A stretch of 64,000 bases of DNA, taken from assembly GCA_947361225.1 (NCBI GenBank), contig CANAIK010000002.1:1-64000 (forward strand), written 5' to 3'. The notes under the pieces are model-generated. The model was not told the DNA's origin, searched no databases, and saw only the letters and a program-made list of their open reading frames with translations. Positions 26,308 to 35,942 of this stretch are shown here, one piece after another (the stretch's first letter is position 1; each line of letters begins with the position of its first letter). The stretch is from an uncultured bacterium. GTDB lineage: Bacteria > Cyanobacteriota > Vampirovibrionia > Gastranaerophilales > Gastranaerophilaceae. The position numbers were made by a program, and so were the translations under genes.

Positions 26308-28278
26308 CTAAATTTCCATTAACTCAACTGATTTATTGGATAAATCCTGAGGTTTAATCCATTGACAATCAGCGCAATTAAAGTAAATATCCTCTTGGGA
26401 AATTCTTCCTATAAAATCGAGTAATTTTTTTACAATTTTATTATAAACCTTAGGAACGTGCAAATCAGTTGCGCAAAAATAAATCTTAGAATCGTTATTT
26501 GCAACTTTTTTTGAATATTTTTTCATATAATCAAAAATCGAATCTCTAATTTTTTCTAAATCCTTATTTTGAGCGCCTTTAAAAAAAGTTGAGTTAAGTT
26601 CAATGTTATCCATAACTAACGAAGGCTTATTATCAACTTTTGCCATAAAAACCCTTGAAAAACCAACAACGTTGTTATTCTCATCGTACAAATTAACAAC
26701 GCTAAAGGCTTTATTTGTGAGGTATAAAGGCATTGCAAACTCGTTTGTCCCGACACCGATTGCGCTGCAACAAGTTGCTTTGTTGCCTGAGAATAAATCT
26801 TCTTTAGGATCCCTGTCCCAGGTTTTTAGCTTAAAATTTTTATCCATTGCGCTAAAATTAAGTTCCAAATTGGGATTTAGCCAATTATCAAAATCAAGAT
26901 TTGCTTTTTGGAATTCATTTTTTGTTTTTATATTACTCAATCCGAATTCGTTATTTTCATCTTCGATAAAATCGTCAAAATCGCCCAAAAGTGCGTGTTT
27001 TACACTTTGCAAAAGAACTTTATTGTTTTGGGTCGAATCTAATTGCTGAGAGGTGAATCTTTCAATAGAACCATAAATTTTATCAACAATTTCTTCGTTT
27101 GTGTGATTGTCAAAATCCTTAAAATAATCAACCAAATCGGTTTTTTGTTTAACCAATTCTTCTTTGTGTAAAAACCATTCATTCAAATATTTGTTTAATA
27201 CATAATCGAAAGTTTTTTTATCCATTAAACGCATTTGTTGGACAACTTTTTCAAGATTTTTCTTAAAATTTTCATCTTTTTTATCCATAAGAAGTAAATA
27301 GGAGAATTCTTTGTTTAATTTTTTATTCTCAGGTAGAATCTCTTTCGCTTGGGTTTCTGTAATCCCTGTTTTTTCAATAATTCGATTAAACAAACTGTTT
27401 TTTAGTTCTTTAATATCAATAACCCCTTTATCCAACGATTGGGTTAATATTTTTTTATCAATTTTCCCTTCTTGAAAAATTAGCACAATTTGCGCCACCT
27501 GGATTTTTTCTTTAGCGCTCAATTCTTTATTATTTGGTGTTTTGCATTTAATTAACCCCGATAAAAGCTCGTAATTCTCACAATTCAACTTATCAAGATT
27601 CAATAAATAAGTCTCGAAATGTTCTGTTCTTTTATCCATCATTTGATTAATCATATCCGTATCAATGTACTTGAGCGCCCTTAGAATCATTGCAATATTT
27701 TTCTTAAAAAACTTTTCAATATCTTTTTGCTCATACAAAAGCTCCATTGTAGAAAGTTTTGGAAGTTTCCCGTCTTTTTTAATGGTGTACTTTACATCAA
27801 TCCCGCTCAAAAACTGATTTGGAGTGTTCATTGCAATTCTAAAAGTTGATTTGGACAATTTTTCAATCGAAGATAAATAATCTTCTTTCGATAATTCGGT
27901 TTGAGATAAATCATTCTTTATAGAATAAGGAATTTTATCTTTTAATAAAATATTCTCTAAAACACCTTGGTATTTGCCTTTTAAAGCTTTTTTAACCTCA
28001 ACGTCATAAGTAGAATCCAGGAAAAATTCCCCAAGTTCAGTTTCGTTTTGATTTTTGTACATAAAAGCAGAATTATAGTAGTCTTTAGATAAATTTATTC
28101 CTTTAATAAGATTAAAATCCACCCCTAAATCCAAAAATTCTTTCGCTTTTTTGTAGTCTTCTTCTCCCAAAGTAGCAATTTTAGAGGCGGTTTTATAATC
28201 AACGTTTCGATTGGTCAACTCGCAAATTCTATCGACTTCGATATCGGATAAAAAGTCAATATCAGATCGAATATCCAA
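26308..28278 (-). CDS. large helical-repeat protein, C-terminal part (frameshifted from 28361-28924)
   Basis: 656 residues from an in-frame TTG at 28278, but the open frame reaches back to 28389, so this is most likely the remainder of the gene that starts at 28924. The N-terminal part continues the helical repeats (ELTNRNVDYKTASKIATLGEEDYKKAKEFLDLGV). The last ~160 residues form a separate alpha/beta domain (ATCCSAIGVG, AFSVVNLYDENNNVVGFSRV, IYFCATDLHVPKVYNKI) that vaguely recalls an acyltransferase fold; this is not certain. No known family assigned. It lies between the amidase and beta-lactamase genes of the envelope operon. Confidence 0.65.
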   Translation of the reverse strand: MDIRSDIDFLSDIEVDRICELTNRNVDYKTASKIATLGEEDYKKAKEFLDLGVDFNLIKGINLSKDYYNSAFMYKNQNETELGEFFLDSTYDVEVKKALKGKYQGVLENILLKDKIPYSIKNDLSQTELSKEDYLSSIEKLSKSTFRIAMNTPNQFLSGIDVKYTIKKDGKLPKLSTMELLYEQKDIEKFFKKNIAMILRALKYIDTDMINQMMDKRTEHFETYLLNLDKLNCENYELLSGLIKCKTPNNKELSAKEKIQVAQIVLIFQEGKIDKKILTQSLDKGVIDIKELKNSLFNRIIEKTGITETQAKEILPENKKLNKEFSYLLLMDKKDENFKKNLEKVVQQMRLMDKKTFDYVLNKYLNEWFLHKEELVKQKTDLVDYFKDFDNHTNEEIVDKIYGSIERFTSQQLDSTQNNKVLLQSVKHALLGDFDDFIEDENNEFGLSNIKTKNEFQKANLDFDNWLNPNLELNFSAMDKNFKLKTWDRDPKEDLFSGNKATCCSAIGVGTNEFAMPLYLTNKAFSVVNLYDENNNVVGFSRVFMAKVDNKPSLVMDNIELNSTFFKGAQNKDLEKIRDSIFDYMKKYSKKVANNDSKIYFCATDLHVPKVYNKIVKKLLDFIGRISQEDIYFNCADCQWIKPQDLSNKSVELMEI

Positions 28279-28360
28279 ATAAGAAACATCCGATTTTACC
28301 AGTTTTATAATATTATCAATTTCATCGGGGTATCTTAAAAAACTGCTTAAATAATCAGGA

Positions 28361-28924
28361 TCAATACCTTCTAAAAAAAAGTTTTTTTGCTAATTCAATA
28401 TTGTCGGGTTCAAATTCAACAAAACTGCACGCAACTTCAGGCGGAAATTCTAAATCTATAAGATTTTGCGCTTGTTGTTGTTCGGATTCGTCCAGATAAG
28501 TCAATCTTAAAGCTGTGTAAATATCAATTTTTTGATTCGAATAATACTCGATAAATTTTTGATAATCCCGTTCGTTTAATTTTACAATTTTAAGACAAAT
28601 TGCATCTGCTATTCCTTGATTTAAATACTCAAGGGCTAAATCGAATTTTTCTTTATCCAAATTAACAAAATTGATAATTTCGGACATTTCAACTTTTTTA
28701 TTAAGCAGAATTAAAGTTCTTTGGTAGTTTTGCTCGGTTTTTGCAAGTTCTTCCACATAATCCGGATAAATATTTTTATCTAAAAGTTTTTTTATTCTTT
28801 GTTCTTTTGTAGTTTCCTTTTTCTCGAATGTATCGAAATTATTCAAATTAGCACAAAAACAAGGACGATTTAATCTAATTCGTCTATTTTGATTTTTTAT
28901 TTGCATAATTCCCTGGAGTTTCAT
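28361..28924 (-). CDS. large helical-repeat protein, N-terminal part (ends early by frameshift)
   Basis: 187 residues, then a stop at 28361 right after a homopolymer run. The N-terminus contains PCFCANLNNFDTFEKKE, whose FCANLNNFDTFE has the F-x7-[DE]-x-F-[DE] spacing seen in two other proteins here. The rest is a series of ~35-residue helical repeats (DYVEELAKTEQNYQRTLILLNKKVEMSEIINFVNLDKEKFDLALEY), which continue in the other frame downstream. ATG 28924 is used; an inner ATG at 28906 has a slightly better ribosome site. Joined to the next frame the protein would be about 870 residues. Confidence 0.65.
   Translation of the reverse strand: MKLQGIMQIKNQNRRIRLNRPCFCANLNNFDTFEKKETTKEQRIKKLLDKNIYPDYVEELAKTEQNYQRTLILLNKKVEMSEIINFVNLDKEKFDLALEYLNQGIADAICLKIVKLNERDYQKFIEYYSNQKIDIYTALRLTYLDESEQQQAQNLIDLEFPPEVACSFVEFEPDNIELAKKLFFRRY
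28364..28389 (-). other. frameshift site at A8/T7 homopolymers
   Basis: On the plus strand eight A (28373-28380), one G and seven T (28382-28388). The upstream frame stops at 28361 and the downstream frame is open only from 28389, so the shift must fall between. Losing one base of the run restores one long frame with continuous repeats (AKKLFLEGIDPDYL). This may be a sequencing error, a true mutation, phase variation, or transcriptional slippage. Confidence 0.75.
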
Positions 28925-28966
28925 AAATAATTAAAGATTAAAAATTCTAAAAATTGCTTAAAAAAT

Positions 28967-30136
28967 TTAATAATTATTTCTTAAATAATCTTCCACTCCC
29001 TTAACAATTGCTTTTGACAAATTTTTCTGGAATTTAGGTTCAATAAGCTTATCAACCTCTTGTTTTCGAATAATATACCCGCATTCGACTAAAACACTTA
29101 AAAACTCGGTTGGTCGAACGACTGCAAAAGATGCGTGATTAACTTTATCGTCCCTAAATTTGGTTGCAACTAAAAGATTCTTTTGAATTGATTGCGCTAA
29201 ACCTTTTGATTGATTCCGGTAATAATAAGTCCCGACGCCGTATTTTTTATCGATATCTTTTCTGTTGGGAAGGGAGTTTTGATGAATGCTCAAGAAAATA
29301 TCTGCGTTTTTTTCTCTTGCAAACTCTATTCTTTTGCTTAATGTAACTTTTTTATCCTTTTTCCTTGTAAGATAAACCCTAGCGCCTTTTTTTTGTAATT
29401 CTCTTTTTAGTTTTTTTGAAATTTGAAGATTTATATTTTTTTCCTCATAACCAAAAGCGCAAGCGCCTCTTTCGTTTCCGCCGTGACCGGCATCTACAAT
29501 TACGGTGATATTTTTTAAAGGTTTTTTCTTGTTAATCTTAGGGGCTTTTTTAATCGATAAAACATAGCCTTTGTTGAATTTTTCAATTCCATAACCAAAC
29601 AAAGGTGCGCTATTTGAATACTTTAGTTGGAATTTTGTGTCTATTTTTTTAGGATAAGAAAAATTTTTGTCATTATCAAATTTTATGTTTTTAGGGTCAA
29701 AATGGTTGTCAAAAAGTGTGAAATTGAGGTTTTTAGTGTCTTCCTTAAATTGCGTTGCAGCTAAAAAAGGGGTTTCAATAAAAATTTTATAATCTTTTTT
29801 AGTTTCGGATTTTGTAATTTTTTCAATCGCATCAAATCTTTTTTCGGGAATTATAGCCTGGACTTCGACATTTTTTTTGTTAATAAAACCAAAATAATTA
29901 TTGTCTAAAACCACTCTATAATAATCTTTTGTTTGTTTATCCGCAAAAACAACACTGCCTTTAAGCAAATGGGTCATTCTTATAGAATTTTCGCTATTTG
30001 TATCTCTTATAGGTGTATTATTATTTACAACCTCTAAAACAGCATACTTTGCAATCCCTACGTTTCGAAGATTGTCGAGCGCTAAAACCCCTTGTTGCAA
30101 TAGAATTATTAACAAAAAAATAATAATTTTTTTCAT
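28967..30136 (-). CDS. N-acetylmuramoyl-L-alanine amidase (Amidase_3) with SH3-like N-domain
   Basis: 389 residues: signal peptide (1-19), an SH3-like region (about 25-100, NNTPIRDTNSENSIRMTHLLKGSVVF), an AMIN-like middle segment, and a zinc amidase domain (about 205-389). Zinc and catalytic residues: His in VDAGHGG, Glu in YEEKNINL, His in FLSIHQNSL and Glu in SVLVECGYI. It cuts the bond between muramic acid and the stem peptide during cell separation. The start overlaps cdaA by 4 nt, linking it to c-di-AMP and lysine/DAP synthesis. Confidence 0.92.
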   Translation of the reverse strand: MKKIIIFLLIILLQQGVLALDNLRNVGIAKYAVLEVVNNNTPIRDTNSENSIRMTHLLKGSVVFADKQTKDYYRVVLDNNYFGFINKKNVEVQAIIPEKRFDAIEKITKSETKKDYKIFIETPFLAATQFKEDTKNLNFTLFDNHFDPKNIKFDNDKNFSYPKKIDTKFQLKYSNSAPLFGYGIEKFNKGYVLSIKKAPKINKKKPLKNITVIVDAGHGGNERGACAFGYEEKNINLQISKKLKRELQKKGARVYLTRKKDKKVTLSKRIEFAREKNADIFLSIHQNSLPNRKDIDKKYGVGTYYYRNQSKGLAQSIQKNLLVATKFRDDKVNHASFAVVRPTEFLSVLVECGYIIRKQEVDKLIEPKFQKNLSKAIVKGVEDYLRNNY

Positions 30137-31038
30137 TGATTTTTTCCAAAAATATTATCGAATTTAATAAAATTTTTCTCAATCGGTCTTTTTTCTTCTT
30201 GTTTGTATCCTAAGATTCTTATTAAATCGGTTTTTAGTTTTGCTAAATCTTCGTATTTTTTAAGGGTCCCGTCAATTGCGACACTAACGTCCCCTGTTTC
30301 TTCGCTTACAACAATACAAGCGCAATCCGGATAAACTTCAGATACCCCGATTGCCGCTCTGTGGCGGGTTCCATATCTCCAGGATAACTTTGGATCCTCG
30401 GTTAAGGGCAACAAAACCCCCGCTGAAATTATTTTATCGTCTCGAATAACAACAGCTCCGTCGTGAAGGGGAGTTTTCGGGAAGAAAATTGTTAGTAATA
30501 ATTCTTGAGAAATATCTGCGTTAAGTTTTACCCCAACATCCGATTGGGCAAGTGAACTTAAGTCTTTTTGAAGAACAATAAGCCCTCCGGTTTTTGATTT
30601 AGACAAATATTTAATCGTTTCGATAAGTTCTTTTGCTACATCAATCTTTTTATCGTTATCAATTCCTTGATTATTCATAAAAAGCTTTTCGAATAAATTC
30701 CCCTGTCCGATATAGCCCAAAAAACGCCTCAATTCGGGTTGGAAAATTACAATAAGCGCAAAAGAAACAATAGAAACCAGGGTTTTTAAAAATACACCGA
30801 AAATATTTAAATTAATTTTAATTAAAAGCTCGGAAATCCCCCACATTACAACCAGAGCCAAAGATCCCCTTACAAGATTTTCACTTTGCGTTCCTTTGAT
30901 AAATCTTTTGTGCAAGTAATAAAGAATAAAAACCAGAACAAAAATTTCGAAAATATTTACCCCAAGGGCGATTCTATCCATCCCCTGGAGGAAATTTTGA
31001 ATTTGAGATAATATAAAAACATCAAAATGAGGGTTCAT
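30133..31038 (-). CDS. cdaA: diadenylate cyclase CdaA
   Basis: 301 residues. Three N-terminal membrane helices (about 25-95) precede the DisA_N diadenylate cyclase domain with the DGA motif (LHDGAVVIRDDKI, near residue 190) and the RHR motif (GTRHRAAIG, near 225). It condenses two ATP to c-di-AMP, which controls osmotic balance and cell-wall homeostasis. In Firmicutes cdaA pairs with cdaR and glmM; here it is coupled instead to lysA upstream (9-nt gap) and an amidase downstream (4-nt overlap). Confidence 0.95.
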   Translation of the reverse strand: MNPHFDVFILSQIQNFLQGMDRIALGVNIFEIFVLVFILYYLHKRFIKGTQSENLVRGSLALVVMWGISELLIKINLNIFGVFLKTLVSIVSFALIVIFQPELRRFLGYIGQGNLFEKLFMNNQGIDNDKKIDVAKELIETIKYLSKSKTGGLIVLQKDLSSLAQSDVGVKLNADISQELLLTIFFPKTPLHDGAVVIRDDKIISAGVLLPLTEDPKLSWRYGTRHRAAIGVSEVYPDCACIVVSEETGDVSVAIDGTLKKYEDLAKLKTDLIRILGYKQEEKRPIEKNFIKFDNIFGKNQ

Positions 31039-31047
31039 AACTCTTCC

Positions 31048-32361
31048 TTAATTAACAATATCATTCTGAACCAGCTGTTCAAGTGTTTGTCTTCTAACAA
31101 TCAGTTTGTCTTTTCCTTCTTCAATCATAACCATTGCAGGTTTTAGGATATTATTGTAATTAGAAGACATTGAATAACAATATGCTCCTGTGTCAAAAAC
31201 ACACAGAATATCCCCGGTTTGAGGATTATCAAGTTCAATATCTTTAATTAGAATATCTCCTGATTCGCAGAATTTTCCCGCAACCGTTACAATTTCTTTT
31301 TTATTATTCTCTTTTTTATTTGCAACTTGAGCGCAATACAAAGCCTGATACATTGAAGGACGTGGATTATCAGCCATTCCTCCGTCAACTGTAATATATT
31401 TTCTTATTCCTTCGATTTTCTTGGTTGACCCAATGGTATACAAAGTAAAACCTGCGCTGCAAACCAGAGATCGACCCGGTTCGATATAAAGAATCGGTTT
31501 TTTAAGGTCGAATTTTTTAGTATTATCCTCAATTGATTGTATTACAACAGAGGCAATATCATAAACACTTGGAGGATTGTCGTTTTCACTATAAGTAATT
31601 CCTAAACCGCCCCCAATATTAATTTCCGATAATTCGTAGTTATATTTATCTTTAATTTTTTTAATTTCACCCAATAAAACCCCGACTAAATCATAATAGG
31701 GTTGGGTTTCAAAAATTTGCGATCCGATATGAGCGTGCAAACCCACCAAATTCAAATTTTTATATTGATTAAGAATTAAATCGACAACATCGTTAATTTT
31801 TTCAATCGGAAACCCGAATTTTGAATCCGTTTGTCCTGTTTTTATATAATCGTGGGTGTGACATTCGATATTGGGTGTAATTCTTATATGAATTTTTTGG
31901 ATTTTATTCTTTCTTAAGGCAGCTTCGTTTAGCTGTTTTAGTTCAAAAAAATTATCCACACTAAAGTGATCAATTTCCTTATCCAGCGCAAATTCAATTT
32001 CCTCTATCGATTTATTGTTGCCGTTAAAGGAAGATTTTTTAAGGTCGATTCCAGCGTTTATTAAAGTATACATTTCACCAAGTGAAACAACGTCAAATCC
32101 TAGTCCCAAAGAGGATAAAACCTTAGCAACGGCTCCTGTCATAAGGGCTTTTGAGGCAAAAAGAATTTTTGTGTTTTTATAACGAGAAAAAGCGTCAATA
32201 TAATCTTTAGCCATTTTTTCCAAAGTAGGTTTATCAATAACATATAAAGGGGTTTTGTATTTTTTTGCTAAATCAACTAAATCAACTTTCGAAATTTCAA
32301 GATTACCCTTGTTATTAATTTTTGTACTAATCGGTTTTACACTTTGATTTGGATATTTCAT
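31048..32361 (-). CDS. lysA: diaminopimelate decarboxylase
   Basis: PLP enzyme of 437 residues that turns meso-diaminopimelate into lysine. The PLP lysine lies in ILFASKALMT near residue 70; HAHIGSQIFE, GGGLGI, EPGRS and the substrate-binding CESGDI are all present. Length is normal. It starts the leftward envelope operon lysA-cdaA-amidase-repeat protein-beta-lactamase and is divergent from the AI-2E transporter gene. Confidence 0.95.
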   Translation of the reverse strand: MKYPNQSVKPISTKINNKGNLEISKVDLVDLAKKYKTPLYVIDKPTLEKMAKDYIDAFSRYKNTKILFASKALMTGAVAKVLSSLGLGFDVVSLGEMYTLINAGIDLKKSSFNGNNKSIEEIEFALDKEIDHFSVDNFFELKQLNEAALRKNKIQKIHIRITPNIECHTHDYIKTGQTDSKFGFPIEKINDVVDLILNQYKNLNLVGLHAHIGSQIFETQPYYDLVGVLLGEIKKIKDKYNYELSEINIGGGLGITYSENDNPPSVYDIASVVIQSIEDNTKKFDLKKPILYIEPGRSLVCSAGFTLYTIGSTKKIEGIRKYITVDGGMADNPRPSMYQALYCAQVANKKENNKKEIVTVAGKFCESGDILIKDIELDNPQTGDILCVFDTGAYCYSMSSNYNNILKPAMVMIEEGKDKLIVRRQTLEQLVQNDIVN

Positions 32362-32436
32362 ATTGTCCTTTTTCTTGTTGCTAAATTTTCATAATGATTA
32401 TAACATAAATAAAGATAATTTTAAGGAAAATAAAAA

Positions 32437-33459
32437 ATGGAACAAACTAAAGTTTTGAGCTTAAAGAATATCGTGGTTTTAATTCTAATTCTTGGAATTG
32501 TGACCCTTGGAATTTTTTCTTTAGATATTCTATTAATGCTCTTTGCCTCCTTTGTAATAACTTGTGCGATTACTCCAATAATTAATAAAATGGAAAAATA
32601 TATCCCTCGGATTTGGTGCGTAACCCTAATTCTTTTGGGATTAATCCTTGCAAGTTTTTTAATCCTAATTCCTCTTATTTCAATTTCAATTAAAGAAGCA
32701 ACCGTGCTTTTAAATAATTTTATCCCTGCCCTGGACAATTATTTGGACAATTTAGCCCAATTTAGAATTTTTAATATAGCGCTGGCGGATTTTATAACCC
32801 TGGATTCGATTAAAGAACCCTTAGCGCAAGGAGCGCAGAGTTTAATTCAGAATTCAATTGCAGTAGGAAAGGTTGCAGCGAATTTTCTTACAACTTTTTT
32901 TGCAATTTCAATAATGGTCTTCTATTTTGCCTATGATGAAAAAAGATTGAAAGATAAATTTATTGAATTCTTCCCGCACAATCAAAAAGACAAAGCAAGA
33001 AAAATTTTAGACAACATTGCCTCTAAAGTCGGGAATTATATATTCGCACAAGGAATTGCGATGGTTTTTGTGGGTTTATTAACAACAATAGGGCTTTTGT
33101 TGCTCCACAATTCCCACGCTTTTTTGTTGGGTGTAATTACTTGTGTTCTTGATATTATTCCTGTAATAGGACCAAGTGTTGCGGTTGGAATCGGTTTAAT
33201 TACAAGCACAACGGGCGGGTTTTTATATGTAATTTTGACTTTTATAGTTTATATGATTGCGCAATGGGCTCAAAATCAGCTTTTAAGACCGATTGTTTTT
33301 GGAAAACTACTTAATATGCATCCTTTAATGATAATCGTATCTTTATTAATTTGCGCAAGATTCTTAGGGTTCTGGGGAGTAATTTTATCACCCGCAATTG
33401 CAAGTGCACTGTGCGTTTTGGTTGATGAATTATATTTAGATAGAATAAACAAGGAATAA
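32437..33459 (+). CDS. AI-2E family transporter (PerM-like)
   Basis: 340 residues with about eight membrane helices in the usual PerM/TqsA/YdiK layout and a long periplasmic loop between helices 3 and 4. Signatures include FAYDEKRLKDKF, the GLLTTIGLLLLHNSHAFLLG stretch and the C-terminal LLRPIVFGKLLNMHPLMIIVSLL. Members move small molecules or act as sodium/proton exchangers; autoinducer export is only one case. Ribosome site AAGGAAA precedes ATG. Stop and the next ATG overlap (TAATG). Confidence 0.88.
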   Translation: MEQTKVLSLKNIVVLILILGIVTLGIFSLDILLMLFASFVITCAITPIINKMEKYIPRIWCVTLILLGLILASFLILIPLISISIKEATVLLNNFIPALDNYLDNLAQFRIFNIALADFITLDSIKEPLAQGAQSLIQNSIAVGKVAANFLTTFFAISIMVFYFAYDEKRLKDKFIEFFPHNQKDKARKILDNIASKVGNYIFAQGIAMVFVGLLTTIGLLLLHNSHAFLLGVITCVLDIIPVIGPSVAVGIGLITSTTGGFLYVILTFIVYMIAQWAQNQLLRPIVFGKLLNMHPLMIIVSLLICARFLGFWGVILSPAIASALCVLVDELYLDRINKE

Positions 33460-34991
33460 TGGAAAAATTTTTATACAAAAGATTAGAAAAAAAAGACCCG
33501 AAAATCAATTTATGGTTCGCTTATCCTGCGATTGAAAGTTTTGCTCTGGCATCTTTAGGATATTTAACGATTTTTAAAGATTTAGACCTAAACCCCGATT
33601 TATTTGTTGAAAGGGTTTATTTGGATTCAAAAACAACCCAAATTCCCTCTAAGGATGTTGATTGCGTTGGTTTTTCAATTAGTTTTGAACTCGATATTCT
33701 TTCTATGCTTAAAATGTTAAAAAAATATGATTTTCCCTTAAAAAGCAAAGATAGAAAAGATTCTCATCCGATTGTTTTTGCAGGGGGTCCTGTTTTAATG
33801 TCTAATCCCTTTCCTTATCAAGATTTTTTTGATTTTATAGCAATCGGGGAAAAAGTTTGTTTAGAACCTTGTTTTAGAATATTAAAAGATAAAAATAACT
33901 TATCAAGATCGGAAATTCTAAAAAAATTATCGGATATTGAAGGAATTTATGTTCCGGGGTACAAAAAAGAAATAAAAATCACAAAAGACGATTTAAATAA
34001 AGAAATTATTTACACCCCAATTCTTTCGGATAAAAGTTTTTTTAACAATACCTTTATTATTGAACTTGAGCGTGGTTGTCCTAAAATGTGCAATTTTTGT
34101 CTTGCAAGCTGGATTAATTTACCAACAAGATTTGTGGATTATAAAAAAATTATCGATTGCATTGACCTAGGGCTTATTTACACAAATAAAATCGCTCTTT
34201 TAGGGGCATATGTTGCAGGACATCCGGATTTTAAAAAAATTATCGAATATATTACAAAAAAAACAAAAGAAAAAGAAATTGAGCTCTCGATTTCGTCTTT
34301 AAGGGCAGATTTAGCGGATATTGACTTAATTAAAACTCTGGTTCAATGCAATCAAAAAACCGCAACAATAGCTCTTGAGGCGGGAAGTCAAAGATTAAGG
34401 GATTTAATTAAAAAAGATTTAAATAAAAATCAAATCCTATCTTGTGTTGAATCAATTCAAAAAGGAGGGTTAAAAGGGGTTAAAATATACACTATGATTG
34501 GACTTCCCGATGAAACCGAAGACGATATCGAACAATTAGTTGAACTTATTAAAGAAATTAAAGTCCAAACCAAAAAGAACAAAACCCCTTTTGAAATTAC
34601 CGTTTCAACTTCGACTTTTATCCCTAAAATCCACACTCCGTTTGAAAATTTTAAAAGAATTGAAAAATCTGTCTTAAAAAAACGATTGGAATATTTGAAA
34701 AAAAATTTCCATAAACTGGGGGTTAACTTTAGATCCTCAAGTGTTGATTGGGATGAAATTCAGGCGTTTTTATCGACAACCAAATCCAATTTAAGTGATT
34801 TTTTAATCGAAGTTTTGGATAAAGGAGGGAATTTGGGCGCTTTTAAACAAACCTTAAGAAAATTTGATTTAATCGACAGCGATTGTCCTCAAATTATAAC
34901 AGGAGCTGAAAGTTTAAAGAAAAAAAGACTGGATGAATTTATAGAAAATTCGCTTTATTTAAAAGAGCAAGATTGCTCAATTCCCCGCTAA
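33459..34991 (+). CDS. B12-binding-domain radical SAM protein
   Basis: 510 residues. An N-terminal Rossmann-like cobalamin-binding-type region (about 30-165, VDCVGFSISFELDILSMLK, PIVFAGGPVLMSNPFP) is followed by a radical SAM barrel with CPKMCNFC (CX3CX2C, near residue 205), ALEAGSQRLRDLI and TFIPKIHTPFE. This matches the uncharacterised family often fused to a DUF2344 domain; that second domain is absent. Reaction unknown; the family is common in anaerobes. Start overlaps the transporter stop by 1 nt. The 3' end overlaps the convergent gene at 34939 by 53 nt. Confidence 0.85.
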   Translation: MEKFLYKRLEKKDPKINLWFAYPAIESFALASLGYLTIFKDLDLNPDLFVERVYLDSKTTQIPSKDVDCVGFSISFELDILSMLKMLKKYDFPLKSKDRKDSHPIVFAGGPVLMSNPFPYQDFFDFIAIGEKVCLEPCFRILKDKNNLSRSEILKKLSDIEGIYVPGYKKEIKITKDDLNKEIIYTPILSDKSFFNNTFIIELERGCPKMCNFCLASWINLPTRFVDYKKIIDCIDLGLIYTNKIALLGAYVAGHPDFKKIIEYITKKTKEKEIELSISSLRADLADIDLIKTLVQCNQKTATIALEAGSQRLRDLIKKDLNKNQILSCVESIQKGGLKGVKIYTMIGLPDETEDDIEQLVELIKEIKVQTKKNKTPFEITVSTSTFIPKIHTPFENFKRIEKSVLKKRLEYLKKNFHKLGVNFRSSSVDWDEIQAFLSTTKSNLSDFLIEVLDKGGNLGAFKQTLRKFDLIDSDCPQIITGAESLKKKRLDEFIENSLYLKEQDCSIPR

Positions 34992-35412
34992 ACGCACCTA
35001 AAGACCCGAGGGAATTCTTAGAATAGCTTATATAAAGGCTTTCGACGTAGCTTTCTAAATCGGAAACTTCTTTTCTGAGTTCCTCGTCTTCAAACCCTTG
35101 AATAAGTTCTTTTAATTCTTTTTTAATATCTGATATATCATCCAGCGGATTTTCGTTAAAATCCAAATTGAGTTGATACATTAAATCCTTCCAAGGTCTG
35201 TCGTTTGGATTTTTTTCAATAGTTTGATCTTGTTCTTTTGCGCTTTTTGCTTTTTTTACTAAAGCAATATTTAAAGCCTCATTATCAGTAGGATTTAAAC
35301 CCAGTTCCCTCATTTGCTTTTCAACAACAGACGATTTTTTCTTTTTATCGTCTTTGTCGATATTATAATAATACTCATAAATTGAGACTGAATTTATCGC
35401 ATTGATTGACAT
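34939..35412 (-). CDS. hypothetical acidic helical protein, 157 aa
   Basis: No family recognised. N-terminus MSINAINSVSIYEYYYNIDKD, then a charged helical body with DRPWKDLMYQLNLDFNENPLDDISDIKKELKEL and an amphipathic C-terminus. No signal peptide or membrane helix. Its last 17 codons lie opposite the end of the radical SAM gene, an unusually long convergent overlap (53 bp); both frames look real. Confidence 0.6.
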   Translation of the reverse strand: MSINAINSVSIYEYYYNIDKDDKKKKSSVVEKQMRELGLNPTDNEALNIALVKKAKSAKEQDQTIEKNPNDRPWKDLMYQLNLDFNENPLDDISDIKKELKELIQGFEDEELRKEVSDLESYVESLYISYSKNSLGSLGAFSGELSNLALLNKANFL

Positions 35413-35537
35413 AACCTTAAAAATCCTAAAAGCGGGGTAATTAAATAATTAATTCCCTAAAAAGATGGATAATTAACACAAAGGGGTTCAATTTGGTAAA
35501 ATTTCAGCTATAATATAATTTGGAAAAAGGAGAATTA

Positions 35538-35942
35538 ATGGATATTATTTATCAAAATTTAATGAGTGAAGCTAAGGAAGTAAGCAAAAATGCTTATTGT
35601 CCTTATTCTAATTTTCCCGTAGGGGCTTGTGTTCTATATGAAAGCAACAAAACCTATCGAGGATGCAATGTTGAGAATGTGAGTTTTGGATTGACTTTGT
35701 GCGCTGAAAGAAATGCAATTTCAACAGCTATATCCCTGGGTGAGAAAACAAAAATTAAGGCGATTGCAATTTATTCTCCAAAACAATCATATTGTTTACC
35801 TTGTGGTGCTTGCAGGCAATGGATAAGTGAATTTTGCTCAAATGAAGAAGAAACTAAAATTATTCTTGAGGACAAAAATAAAAAACTTGTTGTTCTGTCT
35901 CAGAAAGAAGTTTTTCCTTTTGGCTTTAAGTTCAACGACTAA
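35538..35942 (+). CDS. cdd: cytidine deaminase
   Basis: 134 residues, the small tetrameric type. It deaminates cytidine and deoxycytidine to uridine forms in pyrimidine salvage. Zinc-site residues are in GLTLCAERNAI (Cys-Ala-Glu) and LPCGACRQW (PCxxC); GCNVEN is the nucleoside-binding stretch. ATG 35538 was chosen because AAAAAGGAG lies 6 nt upstream; the TATAAT at 35509-35514 gives a short leader. Stop overlaps the convergent small gene by 4 nt. Confidence 0.95.
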   Translation: MDIIYQNLMSEAKEVSKNAYCPYSNFPVGACVLYESNKTYRGCNVENVSFGLTLCAERNAISTAISLGEKTKIKAIAIYSPKQSYCLPCGACRQWISEFCSNEEETKIILEDKNKKLVVLSQKEVFPFGFKFND

